Assembly (NCBI GenBank): GCA_030041385.1
Contig: JASHNY010000242.1
Span: forward strand, 1 to 32,098
Length of the DNA: 32,098 nucleotides
DNA from: Alphaproteobacteria bacterium
GTDB taxonomy: Bacteria; Pseudomonadota; Alphaproteobacteria; ATCC43930; CGMCC-115725
Direction of reading: 5' to 3'
Of the stretch, positions 1 through 8,090 are shown in pieces; the first letter of the stretch is position 1, and each line of letters begins with the position of its first letter. The notes beneath the pieces are model-generated. The model saw only the letters and a program-made list of their open reading frames with translations. It was not told the origin of the DNA and ran no database searches. The position numbers were made by a program, and so were the translations under genes.

Positions 1-113
1 CCGAGCCTTGCGACATCGTTCGACACCAGCCCCTGCAGAAAGGCTTGGCGGTCGTCGCCGGAGACGGCGAGCACGCCGCGGTCGTCGAGCACGACGAAAC
101 AGCCCTCCGGCAT
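1..113 (-). CDS. ygfZ: YgfZ/GcvT-like folate-binding protein, N-terminal fragment
   Basis: Only the first 37 codons are inside the window; the gene runs off the left edge. The ATG is at 113-111 and the translation begins MPEGCFVVLDDRGVLAVSGD, followed by a stretch reading AFLQGLVSNDV. That 'F-L-Q-G-L-x-S-N-D' signature near the N-terminus is typical of YgfZ/IBA57-type tetrahydrofolate-binding proteins, which help maintain certain Fe-S enzymes and are related to the glycine-cleavage T protein. The diagnostic KGCYxGQE motif would lie outside the window, so the call rests on the N-terminus alone. The gene is divergent from the glycosyltransferase operon, with about 100 bases between the start codons. 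Confidence 0.72.
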   Translation of the reverse strand, partial: MPEGCFVVLDDRGVLAVSGDDRQAFLQGLVSNDVARL

Positions 114-169
114 CGGTCTGACCTCGGCAACAGCGGTTGACGGGGTACAGGTAGCCGGCGGCCGCTTGC

Positions 170-198
170 TTGGCAAGGCAACGGGGCCGGGCTATAAG
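170..198 (+). promoter_or_regulatory. sigma70-type promoter of the glycosyltransferase operon
   Basis: A TTGGCA hexamer at 170-175 and a TATAAG hexamer at 193-198 are separated by exactly 17 bases. Transcription would start near 205, leaving only about a dozen bases before the ATG at 217, so the message would have a very short leader. This is the best promoter-like match I found in the window. It also argues against a TTG start at 166, which would lie upstream of the promoter. It is a match by eye, not an experimental site. Confidence 0.55.
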
Positions 199-216
199 GC
201 CGCCGGGGCTGGCGCC

Positions 217-1170
217 ATGCACATCCTGTTCGTGACCGCGACGCGCATCGGCGACGCCGTGTTGTCGACCGGCCTTCTGTCGCATCTGGTCGAGCGCTAC
301 CCGCAGGCAAAACTGACCGTCGCCGCCGGTCCGGCCGCGGCGCCGCTGTTCGAGGCCCTGCCCGGCCTCGAACGCCTGCTGGTCGTGCGCAAGCGCGCGG
401 CGTCGCTGCATTGGCTGCCGTTGTACGCCTCCGTCGCCGGGCGGCGCTGGGACCTCGTCGTCGATCTGCGCGGCTCGGCCCTGGCGTGGCTATTGCGCGC
501 CGGCGAGCGCAAGGTGGCGGCAAAGGGCGAGGCCAACGAGCACCGGGTACGGCAGCTCGGCCGGCTGTTCGACCTCGACCCGCCGCCAAGCCCGTTTTTG
601 TGGATCGGCGCGCGCCATCGCCGCGCCGCCGGCGTGCTGCTGCCGGAAGGCGAGCCGATCCTGGCCATCGGCCCCGCCGCCAATTGGCGCGGCAAGCAAT
701 GGCGCAGCGAGCGCTTTGCCGAATTGGCCTTGCGGCTGACCGCCCCCGGCGCCGTTTTTGCCGGGGCGCGGGTCGCGGTGCTCGCGGCCACGCACGAGCG
801 CGCCCAGGCCGAGCCGTTGTTGCGCGCAATCCCGCCCGGGCGGACGATCGACCTGGTCGGCGCGACCGACCTCCTGACCGCCGCGGCGGTGGTGCAGCGT
901 GCTGCCATGTTCATCGGCAACGACACCGGATTGATGCACATTGCCGCCGCGGTCGGAGCGCCGACGCTCGGCCTGTTCGGCCCGAGCCCGGTCGAGCGCT
1001 ACGGCCCGTGGGGGCGCTGCACCGCCGTCGTGCACACCGCGGTCAGCGCCGCCGCGATCCACGAGGCGGGCTTCGATCACCGCACCACCGATACATTGAT
1101 GGACAGCCTGTCGGTCGATCGGGTCGAGGAGGCGGTACGCGCATTGCACGATCGCGCCGGGGCGGCATGA
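217..1170 (+). CDS. Glycosyltransferase family 9 (ADP-heptose:LPS heptosyltransferase-like)
   Basis: A 317-residue protein of the GT9/heptosyltransferase family, GT-B fold, expected at the cytoplasmic face of the inner membrane, where such enzymes add heptose or a related sugar to LPS core. The N-terminus MHILFVTATRIGDAVLSTGL is the usual GT9 opening. A GPAANWRGKQW segment lies near residue 152, and FIGNDTGLMHIAAAVG (from about residue 232) followed by GLFGPSPVERYGPWG is the family's nucleotide-sugar-binding signature. The ATG at 217 is chosen over an in-frame TTG at 166 because a promoter lies between them and homology begins at MHILF. It is the first gene of a five-gene operon and overlaps the next by four bases (ATGA). 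The actual sugar cannot be told from sequence. Confidence 0.88.
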   Translation: MHILFVTATRIGDAVLSTGLLSHLVERYPQAKLTVAAGPAAAPLFEALPGLERLLVVRKRAASLHWLPLYASVAGRRWDLVVDLRGSALAWLLRAGERKVAAKGEANEHRVRQLGRLFDLDPPPSPFLWIGARHRRAAGVLLPEGEPILAIGPAANWRGKQWRSERFAELALRLTAPGAVFAGARVAVLAATHERAQAEPLLRAIPPGRTIDLVGATDLLTAAAVVQRAAMFIGNDTGLMHIAAAVGAPTLGLFGPSPVERYGPWGRCTAVVHTAVSAAAIHEAGFDHRTTDTLMDSLSVDRVEEAVRALHDRAGAA

Positions 1171-1937
1171 ACGGCGCGGCAGGCCCGGTTTTGCTGTCGG
1201 CCGTCGTCGTGGTTCACGACGAGGAGGCGCAGCTTGCCGATTGCCTCGGCCGGCTCGGCTTTGCCGACGAGCTGGTGGTCGTGCTCGATCGCTGCCACGA
1301 CCGTTCGCACGAGATCGCGCAGGAATTCACCGACCGCCTCATCGCCGGCGCATGGGAGCGCGAGGGACCGCGCCGCCACGCCGGGATCGACGCCTGCCGC
1401 GGCACCTGGATCGTCGAAATCGACGCCGACGAGCGCGTCGGCCCGGAGCTGGCCGCCGAGATTCGCGCCGTCGCGGCCGCCTCGACCGCGTCCTGGCACC
1501 TGATCCCGGTCGACAATTACATCGGCGCGCGGCTGGTTCGCTGGGGCTGGGGCGGGTCGTTCGGCAAATCCGCCTATGCCGGGCTCTACCGCAAGGGCGC
1601 CAAGCAATGGGGCCGCGAGCGCGTCCATCCGCGCCTCACCCTGTCCGGCCGGCAGGGCGCGACATTGACCGCGCGGCTCGAGCACCATGTCGACCGCGAC
1701 ATCTCCGAGATGCTGCAGCGGCTCGACCGCTACACGACATTGCACGCGCAGGATCTGCGCGAGAGCGGCGATATCGGCAGTTATCGCCGCAATCTGCGGC
1801 GCATCGCCTCGCGCTTCTGGAAATGCTATGTCGGCCGTCGCGGCTATCGGGAAGGCCCGTACGGATTGATGATCGCGCTGTGCGCCGCGCTCTACCCGAT
1901 CCTCTCCTACCTGAAGGCGCGGCTGGAGACGGAGTGA
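1167..1937 (+). CDS. Glycosyltransferase family 2, WaaE/KdtX-like
   Basis: A 256-residue GT-A fold glycosyltransferase. The N-terminal strand VLLSAVVVVHDEE is followed by LVVVLDRCHDRS and the metal/nucleotide motif EIDADERV (DADE at 86-89). The C-terminal half carries RYTTLHAQDL and a hydrophobic end (about residues 230-250) that could contact the membrane. Length and motif order resemble WaaE/KdtX enzymes, which add beta-glucose to the LPS inner core; that substrate is inferred. The ATG overlaps the stop of the GT9 gene (ATGA at 1167-1170), indicating translational coupling. The stop codon at 1935-1937 overlaps the next ATG by one base. Confidence 0.85.
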   Translation: MNGAAGPVLLSAVVVVHDEEAQLADCLGRLGFADELVVVLDRCHDRSHEIAQEFTDRLIAGAWEREGPRRHAGIDACRGTWIVEIDADERVGPELAAEIRAVAAASTASWHLIPVDNYIGARLVRWGWGGSFGKSAYAGLYRKGAKQWGRERVHPRLTLSGRQGATLTARLEHHVDRDISEMLQRLDRYTTLHAQDLRESGDIGSYRRNLRRIASRFWKCYVGRRGYREGPYGLMIALCAALYPILSYLKARLETE

Positions 1938-2968
1938 TGGCGAGCGTCGTGATGGCCGATGACGGCATCGCCTTCGACGGTGCCAGCGCCGCTTCGGGAC
2001 CGCTCGGCGGCGCCGAAACGGCCTTTGTCGCCCTGGCCGAGGCGCTGGCGGCGCGCGGCCATACGGTCACCGCACGCAGCAATTGCCGCGCCCCAATCGT
2101 CCACAACGCGGTCGAATGGGCGCCGCTGCGCGAAGGCGTGCCGGACGAATGCGACCTCTATATCGGCAATCGCGGCCATCGCGTGATCGGGCTCGTGGCA
2201 CGGCCGCGGCGGCGTCTGTTCTGGCTGCACAACCCCGCCCGCTACCTGAGAAAGCCGCGCAACGCCTGGCGGCTCGCGTGGTATCGCCCGACCCTCGTCG
2301 CGACCGGCGCCTACCACGCGGCGACGATCCCGCCCTGGCTCGTATGCGGCGGGCGCGAAGTGATCCCCTACGGCGTGCTCGACCGCTTTCGCCATGCCGA
2401 GCCGCGCGAGCCGCCGCCGCCGCGGGCGCTGTTTACCTCGAACCCGCTGCGCGGCCTCGGCTGGCTGCTCGACCTGTGGGCGGCGCGGATCGCGCCGGCG
2501 GTGCCCGGCGCCGAGTTGCACATCTATGCCGGCCCTTCTGTGTACGGCCAGGCCGGCGACGGCAAGGCGCGGGACATGGAGGCCGTGCTGGCCCGCGCCG
2601 AGGCAATGGCCGAGTGCGGCGTGCGCCGGCACCCGCCGGTCGGGCGCGCGGCCTTGGCCGAGGTGCTGAACGGGGCGCGGGTGATGCTCTATCGCGGCGA
2701 CCCTGGCGAGACCTTCTGCCTGGCCGTGGCCGAGGCGCAGGCGATGGGCGTGCCGGCGGTGGTGCAGCCGCTGGGCTCGCTCGGCGAGCGGGTCGTCGAC
2801 GGCGAGACCGGCCGGGTCGCCGCCGACGCGGATGAATTCGCCGCCGCCGCAATCGCCGCGCTCAGCGACGATGCGCTGTGGCGGCGCTGGCACCGCACCG
2901 CGCTCGCGCGGCAGCGCGGGCTCAGCTGGGACGACGTCGCCGCCCGGTTCGAGGCGCTGATCGCATGA
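1937..2968 (+). CDS. Glycosyltransferase family 4 (GT-B)
   Basis: A 343-residue protein with the two-domain GT-B layout. The N-terminal region has a GPLGGAETAFVALAEALAARG segment typical of GT4 acceptor domains. The C-terminal domain has DPGETFCLAVAEAQAMG, giving the E-x7-E motif (E258 and E266) that contacts the nucleotide-sugar in retaining GT4 enzymes, followed by VVDGETGRV. It presumably adds a sugar to LPS or another envelope glycan with the adjacent transferases. The ATG at 1937 overlaps the previous stop by one base (TGATG). The sequence does not reveal donor or acceptor. Confidence 0.82.
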   Translation: MASVVMADDGIAFDGASAASGPLGGAETAFVALAEALAARGHTVTARSNCRAPIVHNAVEWAPLREGVPDECDLYIGNRGHRVIGLVARPRRRLFWLHNPARYLRKPRNAWRLAWYRPTLVATGAYHAATIPPWLVCGGREVIPYGVLDRFRHAEPREPPPPRALFTSNPLRGLGWLLDLWAARIAPAVPGAELHIYAGPSVYGQAGDGKARDMEAVLARAEAMAECGVRRHPPVGRAALAEVLNGARVMLYRGDPGETFCLAVAEAQAMGVPAVVQPLGSLGERVVDGETGRVAADADEFAAAAIAALSDDALWRRWHRTALARQRGLSWDDVAARFEALIA

Positions 2969-3993
2969 CCCGGCGCTTATTGCAGGCGATGGCGGGCGCG
3001 CCGCATGGCGGGGCCGAAAAGTTCTTCGTCCGTCTGGCTGCGGCATTACAGCGCCGCGGCGAGGACCAGCGCGTGCTGATCCGGCACAATCCGGCGCGCG
3101 CCGCCGCATTGCGCGAGGCCGGGGTCGCGGTGGTCGAAGCGAGCTTCGGCAGCCGCCTCGACTTCGCGACGCGCCGCACCTTCCGCCGCGAGATTGCTGC
3201 CTGGCGCCCCGACATCGTGATGACCTGGATGAGCCGCGCGACCCAGTTCTGCCCACGCGGCGATTTTGTGCATCTTGCCCGGCTTGGCGGGTATTACGAT
3301 TTGAAATACTACCGCCATTGCGACCACCTGATCGGCAACACCCGGGCAATCGTCCGCTATGCCGCGGCCGGCGGCTGGCCCGAGGAGCGGGTGCACTATC
3401 TGCCCAATTTCGTGCCCGACCCCGGCCCTGCCCCGCCGCGCACGGCCGAGCGCCCCGCGGATGGCGGCATTGTGGCGCTGGCATTGGGACGCCTTCACCC
3501 GAACAAGGGGTTCGACATTTTGCTCGATGCCGTCGCCCGTACCGCGAAGGTGGATTTGTGGCTCGCCGGCGACGGCGAGCTGGCGCCGACGCTGCGGCGG
3601 CAGGCCGCGGCGCTCGGCATCGACGGGCGCGTTCGCTTTCTCGGCTGGCAGGACGACGTGTGGCCGCTGCTGGCGGCGGCCGACATCCTCGTCTCGTCGT
3701 CGCGCATCGAGCCGCTGGGCAACGTCGTGATCGAGGCCTGGGCCGCCGGCGTTCCGGTCGTCGCCACCGCCGCCGACGGCCCGGCGGCGCTGATCGCAGA
3801 CGGCGCCAGCGGCATCCTTGTGCCGCTGGAGGGCGGCGCCTCTGCCCTCGCCGCCGCGATCTCGCGCGTCGCCGACGACGCGGAGTTGCGCGCCCGGCTT
3901 GCCGCCGGCGGCCGCGCCGCCTACGAGGCCGAGTTCACCGAGGAGGCTGTTGTCGCCCGCTACCGCGACCTGTTCGACCGCGTGGCCCGCTGA
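2965..3993 (+). CDS. Glycosyltransferase family 4 (WaaG-like GT-B)
   Basis: A 342-residue retaining GT4 transferase. MAGAPHGGAEKFFVRLAAAL near the N-terminus matches the GGAE loop of this family. LALGRLHPNKGFDILLDA (about residues 170-190) opens the C-terminal domain. EPLGNVVIEAWAAGVPVV holds the E-x7-E motif at E249 and E257. This protein and the preceding one are not close copies, so two different linkages are likely. The start is the ATG of an ATGA overlap with the upstream gene. Its stop overlaps the ATG of the amidotransferase gene by one base, so all five genes are probably made from one message. Confidence 0.85.
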   Translation: MTRRLLQAMAGAPHGGAEKFFVRLAAALQRRGEDQRVLIRHNPARAAALREAGVAVVEASFGSRLDFATRRTFRREIAAWRPDIVMTWMSRATQFCPRGDFVHLARLGGYYDLKYYRHCDHLIGNTRAIVRYAAAGGWPEERVHYLPNFVPDPGPAPPRTAERPADGGIVALALGRLHPNKGFDILLDAVARTAKVDLWLAGDGELAPTLRRQAAALGIDGRVRFLGWQDDVWPLLAAADILVSSSRIEPLGNVVIEAWAAGVPVVATAADGPAALIADGASGILVPLEGGASALAAAISRVADDAELRARLAAGGRAAYEAEFTEEAVVARYRDLFDRVAR

Positions 3994-5759
3994 TGTGCGG
4001 GCTGGCCGGCTTGATGACCCGCGACGGCGACGCGCCGCCGGGCCGGATTCTGCGCGCGATGGCGCCCGCACTGGCGCATCGCGGGCCGGACGGCGACGGG
4101 CATTACCGCTCCGGCGATGTCGGCATGATGCAGGCACGCTTGGCGATCATCGACCTCGCCACCGGCGACCAGCCGATCTATGAGCCCGGCGGCGCCGCAT
4201 TGATCGCCAATGCCGAGATCTACAATTACATCGAATTGCGGCGCGACCTGCCCGATGTCGCGTTCGCGACGCAATCCGATTGCGAGTTGCCGTTGCACCT
4301 TTATCGCCGTCACGGGCTCGACTTCACCCGGTTTCTGCGCGGCATGTATGCGATCGCGCTGCACGATCCCGGCGCCGGGCGGCTGGTTCTGGCGCGCGAC
4401 CCGTTCGGCATCAAGCCGCTCTATTACGCCGAGACGCCGCGCCTGTTCGCCTTCGCCTCGGAGCCGCAGGCGCTGATCGCGGCGGGGATCGTCCCGCCGG
4501 CCTTGGCGCGCCCGGCGCGCGACGAGCTGTTGCAGATGCAGTTCACCACCGGCCGCCAGACGATCTTTGCCGGGATCAACCGGGTATTGCCGGGCGAGAC
4601 CGTCGTCGTCAGCCGTGGCCGCATCGTCGAGCGGCGGCGCCGCAACGCCCTGCCCGAGGGCGGTCCGATCGCGCTCGACGAAGAGGAGGCGCTGGCCCGG
4701 CTCGACGCGGTATTGCTCGACAGCGTGCGCATCCACCAGCGCTCCGACGTGCCGTTCGGCATGTTTCTGTCCGGCGGCATCGATTCGACCGCGGTGCTGG
4801 TGACGATGGCGCGGCTCGCCGAGCGGCCGGTGCGCGCCTTCACGGTCGGCTTCGGCGATGCCAGCAGCACCGATGAGCGGCCGGCGGCGCGGGCGGCGGC
4901 GCAGGCGGTCGGCGCCGAGCACACCGAGATCGATTTCGACGAAGCCGATTTCTGGCGCCTCCTGCCCAAGGTCGCGCAGTCGGTCGACGACCCGGCCGCC
5001 GATTACGCGATGCTGCCGACCTACAAACTGGCCGAGGCGGCGCACGATGCCGGGCTCAAGGTCATCCTGTCCGGCGAGGGCGGCGACGAATTGTTCGCCG
5101 GCTACGGCCGCTATCGCAGCGTGATGCGGCCGTGGTGGATCGGCGGCCGCGGCGCGCGCACGCGCGGCGTGCTCGACGGGTTCGGGCTATTGCGCGAGGA
5201 GATCGCCGGCTGGCGCGACGGCATCACCGCCGCCGAGGCGCGCAATGCCGCGCCCGAGCGCAGCCGGCTGCAGATTGCGCAGGCGGTCGATTGCAGCGAC
5301 TGGCTGCCGAACGATCTGCTGGTCAAGCTCGACCGCTGCCTGATGGCGCACGGTGCCGAGGGGCGCACCCCGTTTCTCGACCCCGAAGTGGCGGCCTTCG
5401 CATTCCGCCTGCCGGACGATTTGAAGATCCGGCGCGGGCTCGGCAAGTACCTGCTGCGCCGCTGGCTCGAGCAGCACCTGCCGTCGGCGGCGCCGTTTGC
5501 GAGAAAGCGCGGCTTTACCGTGCCCGTGGCGCGCTGGATCGCTCGTCGCGCCCACGAGATCGGGCCGCTGGTCGCGGCGTCGCAGGGCGTGCGCGAAATG
5601 TGCGATCCTGTCGCCGTGCGCCGGGTGTTTGCGATGGCGGCGGAGCGGCGCGCCAGCCGCGCCGCCTGGGGCCTCCTGTTCTACGCGCTGTGGCACCGCT
5701 GGCACATCGAAGGCCGCGAATTGCCGGCCGATACGCGGCTGGCACTGGCGGAGGCGTAA
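3993..5759 (+). CDS. asnB: Glutamine-hydrolysing asparagine synthetase-like amidotransferase
   Basis: A 588-residue class II glutamine amidotransferase joined to an ATP-pyrophosphatase (asparagine synthase) domain. Cys2 directly follows the initiator Met, as required for the N-terminal nucleophile glutaminase. LAHRGPDGDG (28-37), NAEIYNY (73-79) and QSDCELPLH (94-102) line the glutaminase site. The synthetase domain has the PP-loop SGGIDST (260-266) and GEGGDELFAGYGRY (361-374). In E. coli-type AsnB this reaction makes asparagine from aspartate, glutamine and ATP. Because this copy is the last gene of a glycosyltransferase operon, amidation of a sugar carboxylate or other glycan acid is an equally sensible reading. 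It ends exactly where the convergent pyrC ends, leaving no room for a terminator. Confidence 0.85.
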   Translation: MCGLAGLMTRDGDAPPGRILRAMAPALAHRGPDGDGHYRSGDVGMMQARLAIIDLATGDQPIYEPGGAALIANAEIYNYIELRRDLPDVAFATQSDCELPLHLYRRHGLDFTRFLRGMYAIALHDPGAGRLVLARDPFGIKPLYYAETPRLFAFASEPQALIAAGIVPPALARPARDELLQMQFTTGRQTIFAGINRVLPGETVVVSRGRIVERRRRNALPEGGPIALDEEEALARLDAVLLDSVRIHQRSDVPFGMFLSGGIDSTAVLVTMARLAERPVRAFTVGFGDASSTDERPAARAAAQAVGAEHTEIDFDEADFWRLLPKVAQSVDDPAADYAMLPTYKLAEAAHDAGLKVILSGEGGDELFAGYGRYRSVMRPWWIGGRGARTRGVLDGFGLLREEIAGWRDGITAAEARNAAPERSRLQIAQAVDCSDWLPNDLLVKLDRCLMAHGAEGRTPFLDPEVAAFAFRLPDDLKIRRGLGKYLLRRWLEQHLPSAAPFARKRGFTVPVARWIARRAHEIGPLVAASQGVREMCDPVAVRRVFAMAAERRASRAAWGLLFYALWHRWHIEGRELPADTRLALAEA

Positions 5760-6794
5760 TTACTCCGCCCGCCACCGCAGCATTTCGCCGCCGCGGAACG
5801 GCGCGAGCGCCAGGGCGCCTTCGCCGATCTGCGCCGGCACCGTGTAGGCCGCGCGGCGCAAAGTGATCCGCGCCTCGTTGACCGGCAGCCGGTAGAATGC
5901 CGGGCCGTTCAGCGACGCGAACGCCTCGAAGCGGTCGAGCGCGCCCTCCTCCTCGAACACCTCGGCGTAGAGTTCGAGCGCCCCGGCGGCGGTGAAGATG
6001 CCGGCACAGCCGCACGACGTTTCCTTCGTCGGGATCGCGTGCGGCGCGCTGTCGGTGCCGAGAAAGAAATGCGCGTCGCCCGAGGTCGCGGCTCGGCGCA
6101 ACGCCAGCCGATGCTTCTCCCTCTTGGCGATCGGCAGGCAATAAAGATGCGGGCGGATGCCGCCCTGGAAGATCGCGTTGCGGTTGATCATCAGGTGATG
6201 CGCGGTGATCGTCGCGGCGAGGTTGGCGCCGCCCGATGCGACGTAATCGGCCGCCTCCGCCGTGGTGATGTGTTCGAGCACGATGCGCAACTCCGGGATG
6301 CGGCGGCGCAGCCTGTCGAGCGTGCGCTCGATAAACACGGCCTCGCGGTCGAACACGTCGACATCCGGATCGGTCGACTCGCCATGGATCAGCAGCGGCA
6401 TGCCGATCGCCGCCATGCTCTCGAATACCGGCATGACCCGGTCGAAATCGGTCACGCCATGCGCCGAATTGGTCGTCGCATGCGCCGGGTAGAGCTTGAC
6501 TGCCGCGAAATCGCCTTCGGCATAGCCGCGGGCGATCTCGGCCGGCTCGGCCTCGTCGGTCAGGTAGCAGGTCATCAGCGGGGTGAAATCGGCGCCGGCC
6601 GGCAACGCCGCGAGAATGCGGGCGCGATAGGCGCGGGCGGCGGCGATCGTCGTCACCGGCGGCACCAGGTTGGGCATGACGATCGCCCGCGCGAAACGCG
6701 CAGCGGTACAGGGCAACACCGCCGCCATCATCGCGCCGTCGCGCAGATGCACGTGCCAGTCGTCGGGCCGGCGCAAGGTGATCGTGTCGGCCAT
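5760..6794 (-). CDS. pyrC: Dihydroorotase (class II, PyrC type)
   Basis: A 344-residue amidohydrolase of the E. coli PyrC type that closes carbamoyl-aspartate to dihydroorotate, the third step of pyrimidine synthesis, in the cytoplasm. The N-terminus [20 protein letters not shown] contains the metal-binding [17 protein letters not shown] supplies the lysine that is carbamylated between the two zinc ions in the family. LLIHGE, LEHITT and [11 protein letters not shown] give further ligands, and [10 protein letters not shown] contains the catalytic Asp. Length is normal. A GAGGCGGAG stretch precedes the ATG at 6794. The gene is divergent from the thiolase (99 bases apart) and abuts the asparagine synthetase gene tail to tail with zero spacing. 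Confidence 0.95.
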   Translation of the reverse strand: MADTITLRRPDDWHVHLRDGAMMAAVLPCTAARFARAIVMPNLVPPVTTIAAARAYRARILAALPAGADFTPLMTCYLTDEAEPAEIARGYAEGDFAAVKLYPAHATTNSAHGVTDFDRVMPVFESMAAIGMPLLIHGESTDPDVDVFDREAVFIERTLDRLRRRIPELRIVLEHITTAEAADYVASGGANLAATITAHHLMINRNAIFQGGIRPHLYCLPIAKREKHRLALRRAATSGDAHFFLGTDSAPHAIPTKETSCGCAGIFTAAGALELYAEVFEEEGALDRFEAFASLNGPAFYRLPVNEARITLRRAAYTVPAQIGEGALALAPFRGGEMLRWRAE

Positions 6795-6893
6795 TCGCTC
6801 CGCCTCGCTGAACGCCCATATCAGCACAAGGAGAACATAGAGCGCGGCCGGCGGGCTTGCTATCTTCGGCCGCGGCAAACGAAGGAGCGTGGC

Positions 6894-8063
6894 ATGACCG
6901 GGTGCATCGTCGGCTGGGCGCATACGAAATTCGGGCGGCACGACGACCGCGACGTCGAATCGCTGATCGTCGAGGTGGCGCAGGGCGCGCTGGCCGACGC
7001 CGGAGTGTCGGCGGCCGATATCGATGCGGTGTTTCTCGGCACGATGAACGGCGGGTTCGTCAAACAGGAGTTTCCCGCCTCGCTGGTGTTCCAGGCCGAT
7101 CCCGGGTTCCGCTTCAAGCCCGCGACGCGGGTCGAGAACGCCTGCGCCACCGGCTCGGCGGCGATCCATATGGGGCTCAACACGATCGCCGCGAAAAAGG
7201 GCCGGATGGTGCTGGTCGTCGGGGTCGAGAAGATGACCGAGCGCAGCGGCGCCGAAATCAACGACCTGCTGCTCCGCGCCTGCTATCGCAAGGAGGAGGA
7301 CCGGATCGAAGGCGGGTTTGCCGGCATTTTCGGGCAGATCGCGCAGAAATATTTCCAGCGCTACGGTGACCAGTCCGATGCGCTGGCTCGGATCGCCGCG
7401 AAAAACCACAAGAACGGCGTCGCCAACCCGATGGCGCAGATGCGCCGCGATCTCGGCTACGAGTTCTGCCGCACCGTGTCGGACAAGAACCCGCTCGTCG
7501 CCGGGCCGCTGAAGCGCACCGATTGCTCGCTGGTATCCGACGGCGCCGCCGCGGTCGTGCTCGCGGATGTCGAGACCGCCCTCGCGCTGAACAAGGCAGT
7601 GGCGTTCCGCGCCGCCGAGCAGGTCAACGATTTTCTGCCGATGTCCAAGCGCGACATCCTCGCCTTCGACGGGCCGGCGCTGGCGTGGAAACGCGCGCTC
7701 GCCTCCGCACGGCTCGGCCTCGGCGACCTCGATTTGGTCGAGACGCACGACTGCTTCACGATCGCCGAACTGATCGAGTATGAGGCGATGGGCCTCGTCG
7801 CACCCGGCAACGGCGCCCGCGCGATCCTCGAAGGCTGGACCGAGAAGGACGGAAGGTTGCCGATCAACCCGTCGGGCGGGCTCAAATCCAAGGGCCATCC
7901 GGTCGGCGCCACCGGCGTGTCGATGCACGTCTTGGCGGCGATGCAGGTGACCGGCACCGCCGGCGACATGCAGATTCCCGGCGCCACGCTCGCCGGCATC
8001 ATGAACATGGGCGGCGCCGCGGTGGCCAATTTCGTATCGATCGTCGAGCCGCTTCGCTGCTGA
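6894..8063 (+). CDS. Thiolase family protein (acetyl-CoA acetyltransferase, SCP-x type)
   Basis: A 389-residue thiolase-fold enzyme. [13 protein letters not shown] contains the nucleophilic cysteine, Cys84. ETHDCFT supplies a histidine of the second active-site loop. [17 protein letters not shown] (GGLKSKGHP at 328-336) is the C-terminal thiolase signature with the catalytic His. The overall pattern is closer to SCP-x/COG0183 thiolases, which often act in degradation of sterol or branched acyl chains, than to biosynthetic PhaA; that is inference. A clear GAAGGAG at 6881-6887 precedes the ATG at 6894. No Zn-ribbon/OB-fold DUF35 partner, often found beside such thiolases, is present here. Confidence 0.88.
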   Translation: MTGCIVGWAHTKFGRHDDRDVESLIVEVAQGALADAGVSAADIDAVFLGTMNGGFVKQEFPASLVFQADPGFRFKPATRVENACATGSAAIHMGLNTIAAKKGRMVLVVGVEKMTERSGAEINDLLLRACYRKEEDRIEGGFAGIFGQIAQKYFQRYGDQSDALARIAAKNHKNGVANPMAQMRRDLGYEFCRTVSDKNPLVAGPLKRTDCSLVSDGAAAVVLADVETALALNKAVAFRAAEQVNDFLPMSKRDILAFDGPALAWKRALASARLGLGDLDLVETHDCFTIAELIEYEAMGLVAPGNGARAILEGWTEKDGRLPINPSGGLKSKGHPVGATGVSMHVLAAMQVTGTAGDMQIPGATLAGIMNMGGAAVANFVSIVEPLRC

Positions 8064-8090
8064 CGCCCGCCACGCCTGCCGATCGTCCCG

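Noticed and set aside
166-216. Upstream TTG start for the GT9 gene
   Set aside because: It would lie ahead of the -10 and overlap the -35 of the best promoter, and the added residues are not GT9-like.
1907-3484. Long open frames on the strand opposite the glycosyltransferases, also opposite the acuI, metY, exbB and dpp genes
   Set aside because: High GC leaves few stop codons in shadow frames. Their translations are Arg/Pro/Ala-rich, show no family motifs and lack ribosome-binding sites, while the sense frames show full domains.
6795-7928. Upstream extension of the pyrC reading frame
   Set aside because: It runs antisense through the thiolase gene. PyrC homology starts exactly at [16 protein letters not shown], with a suitable ribosome-binding site.
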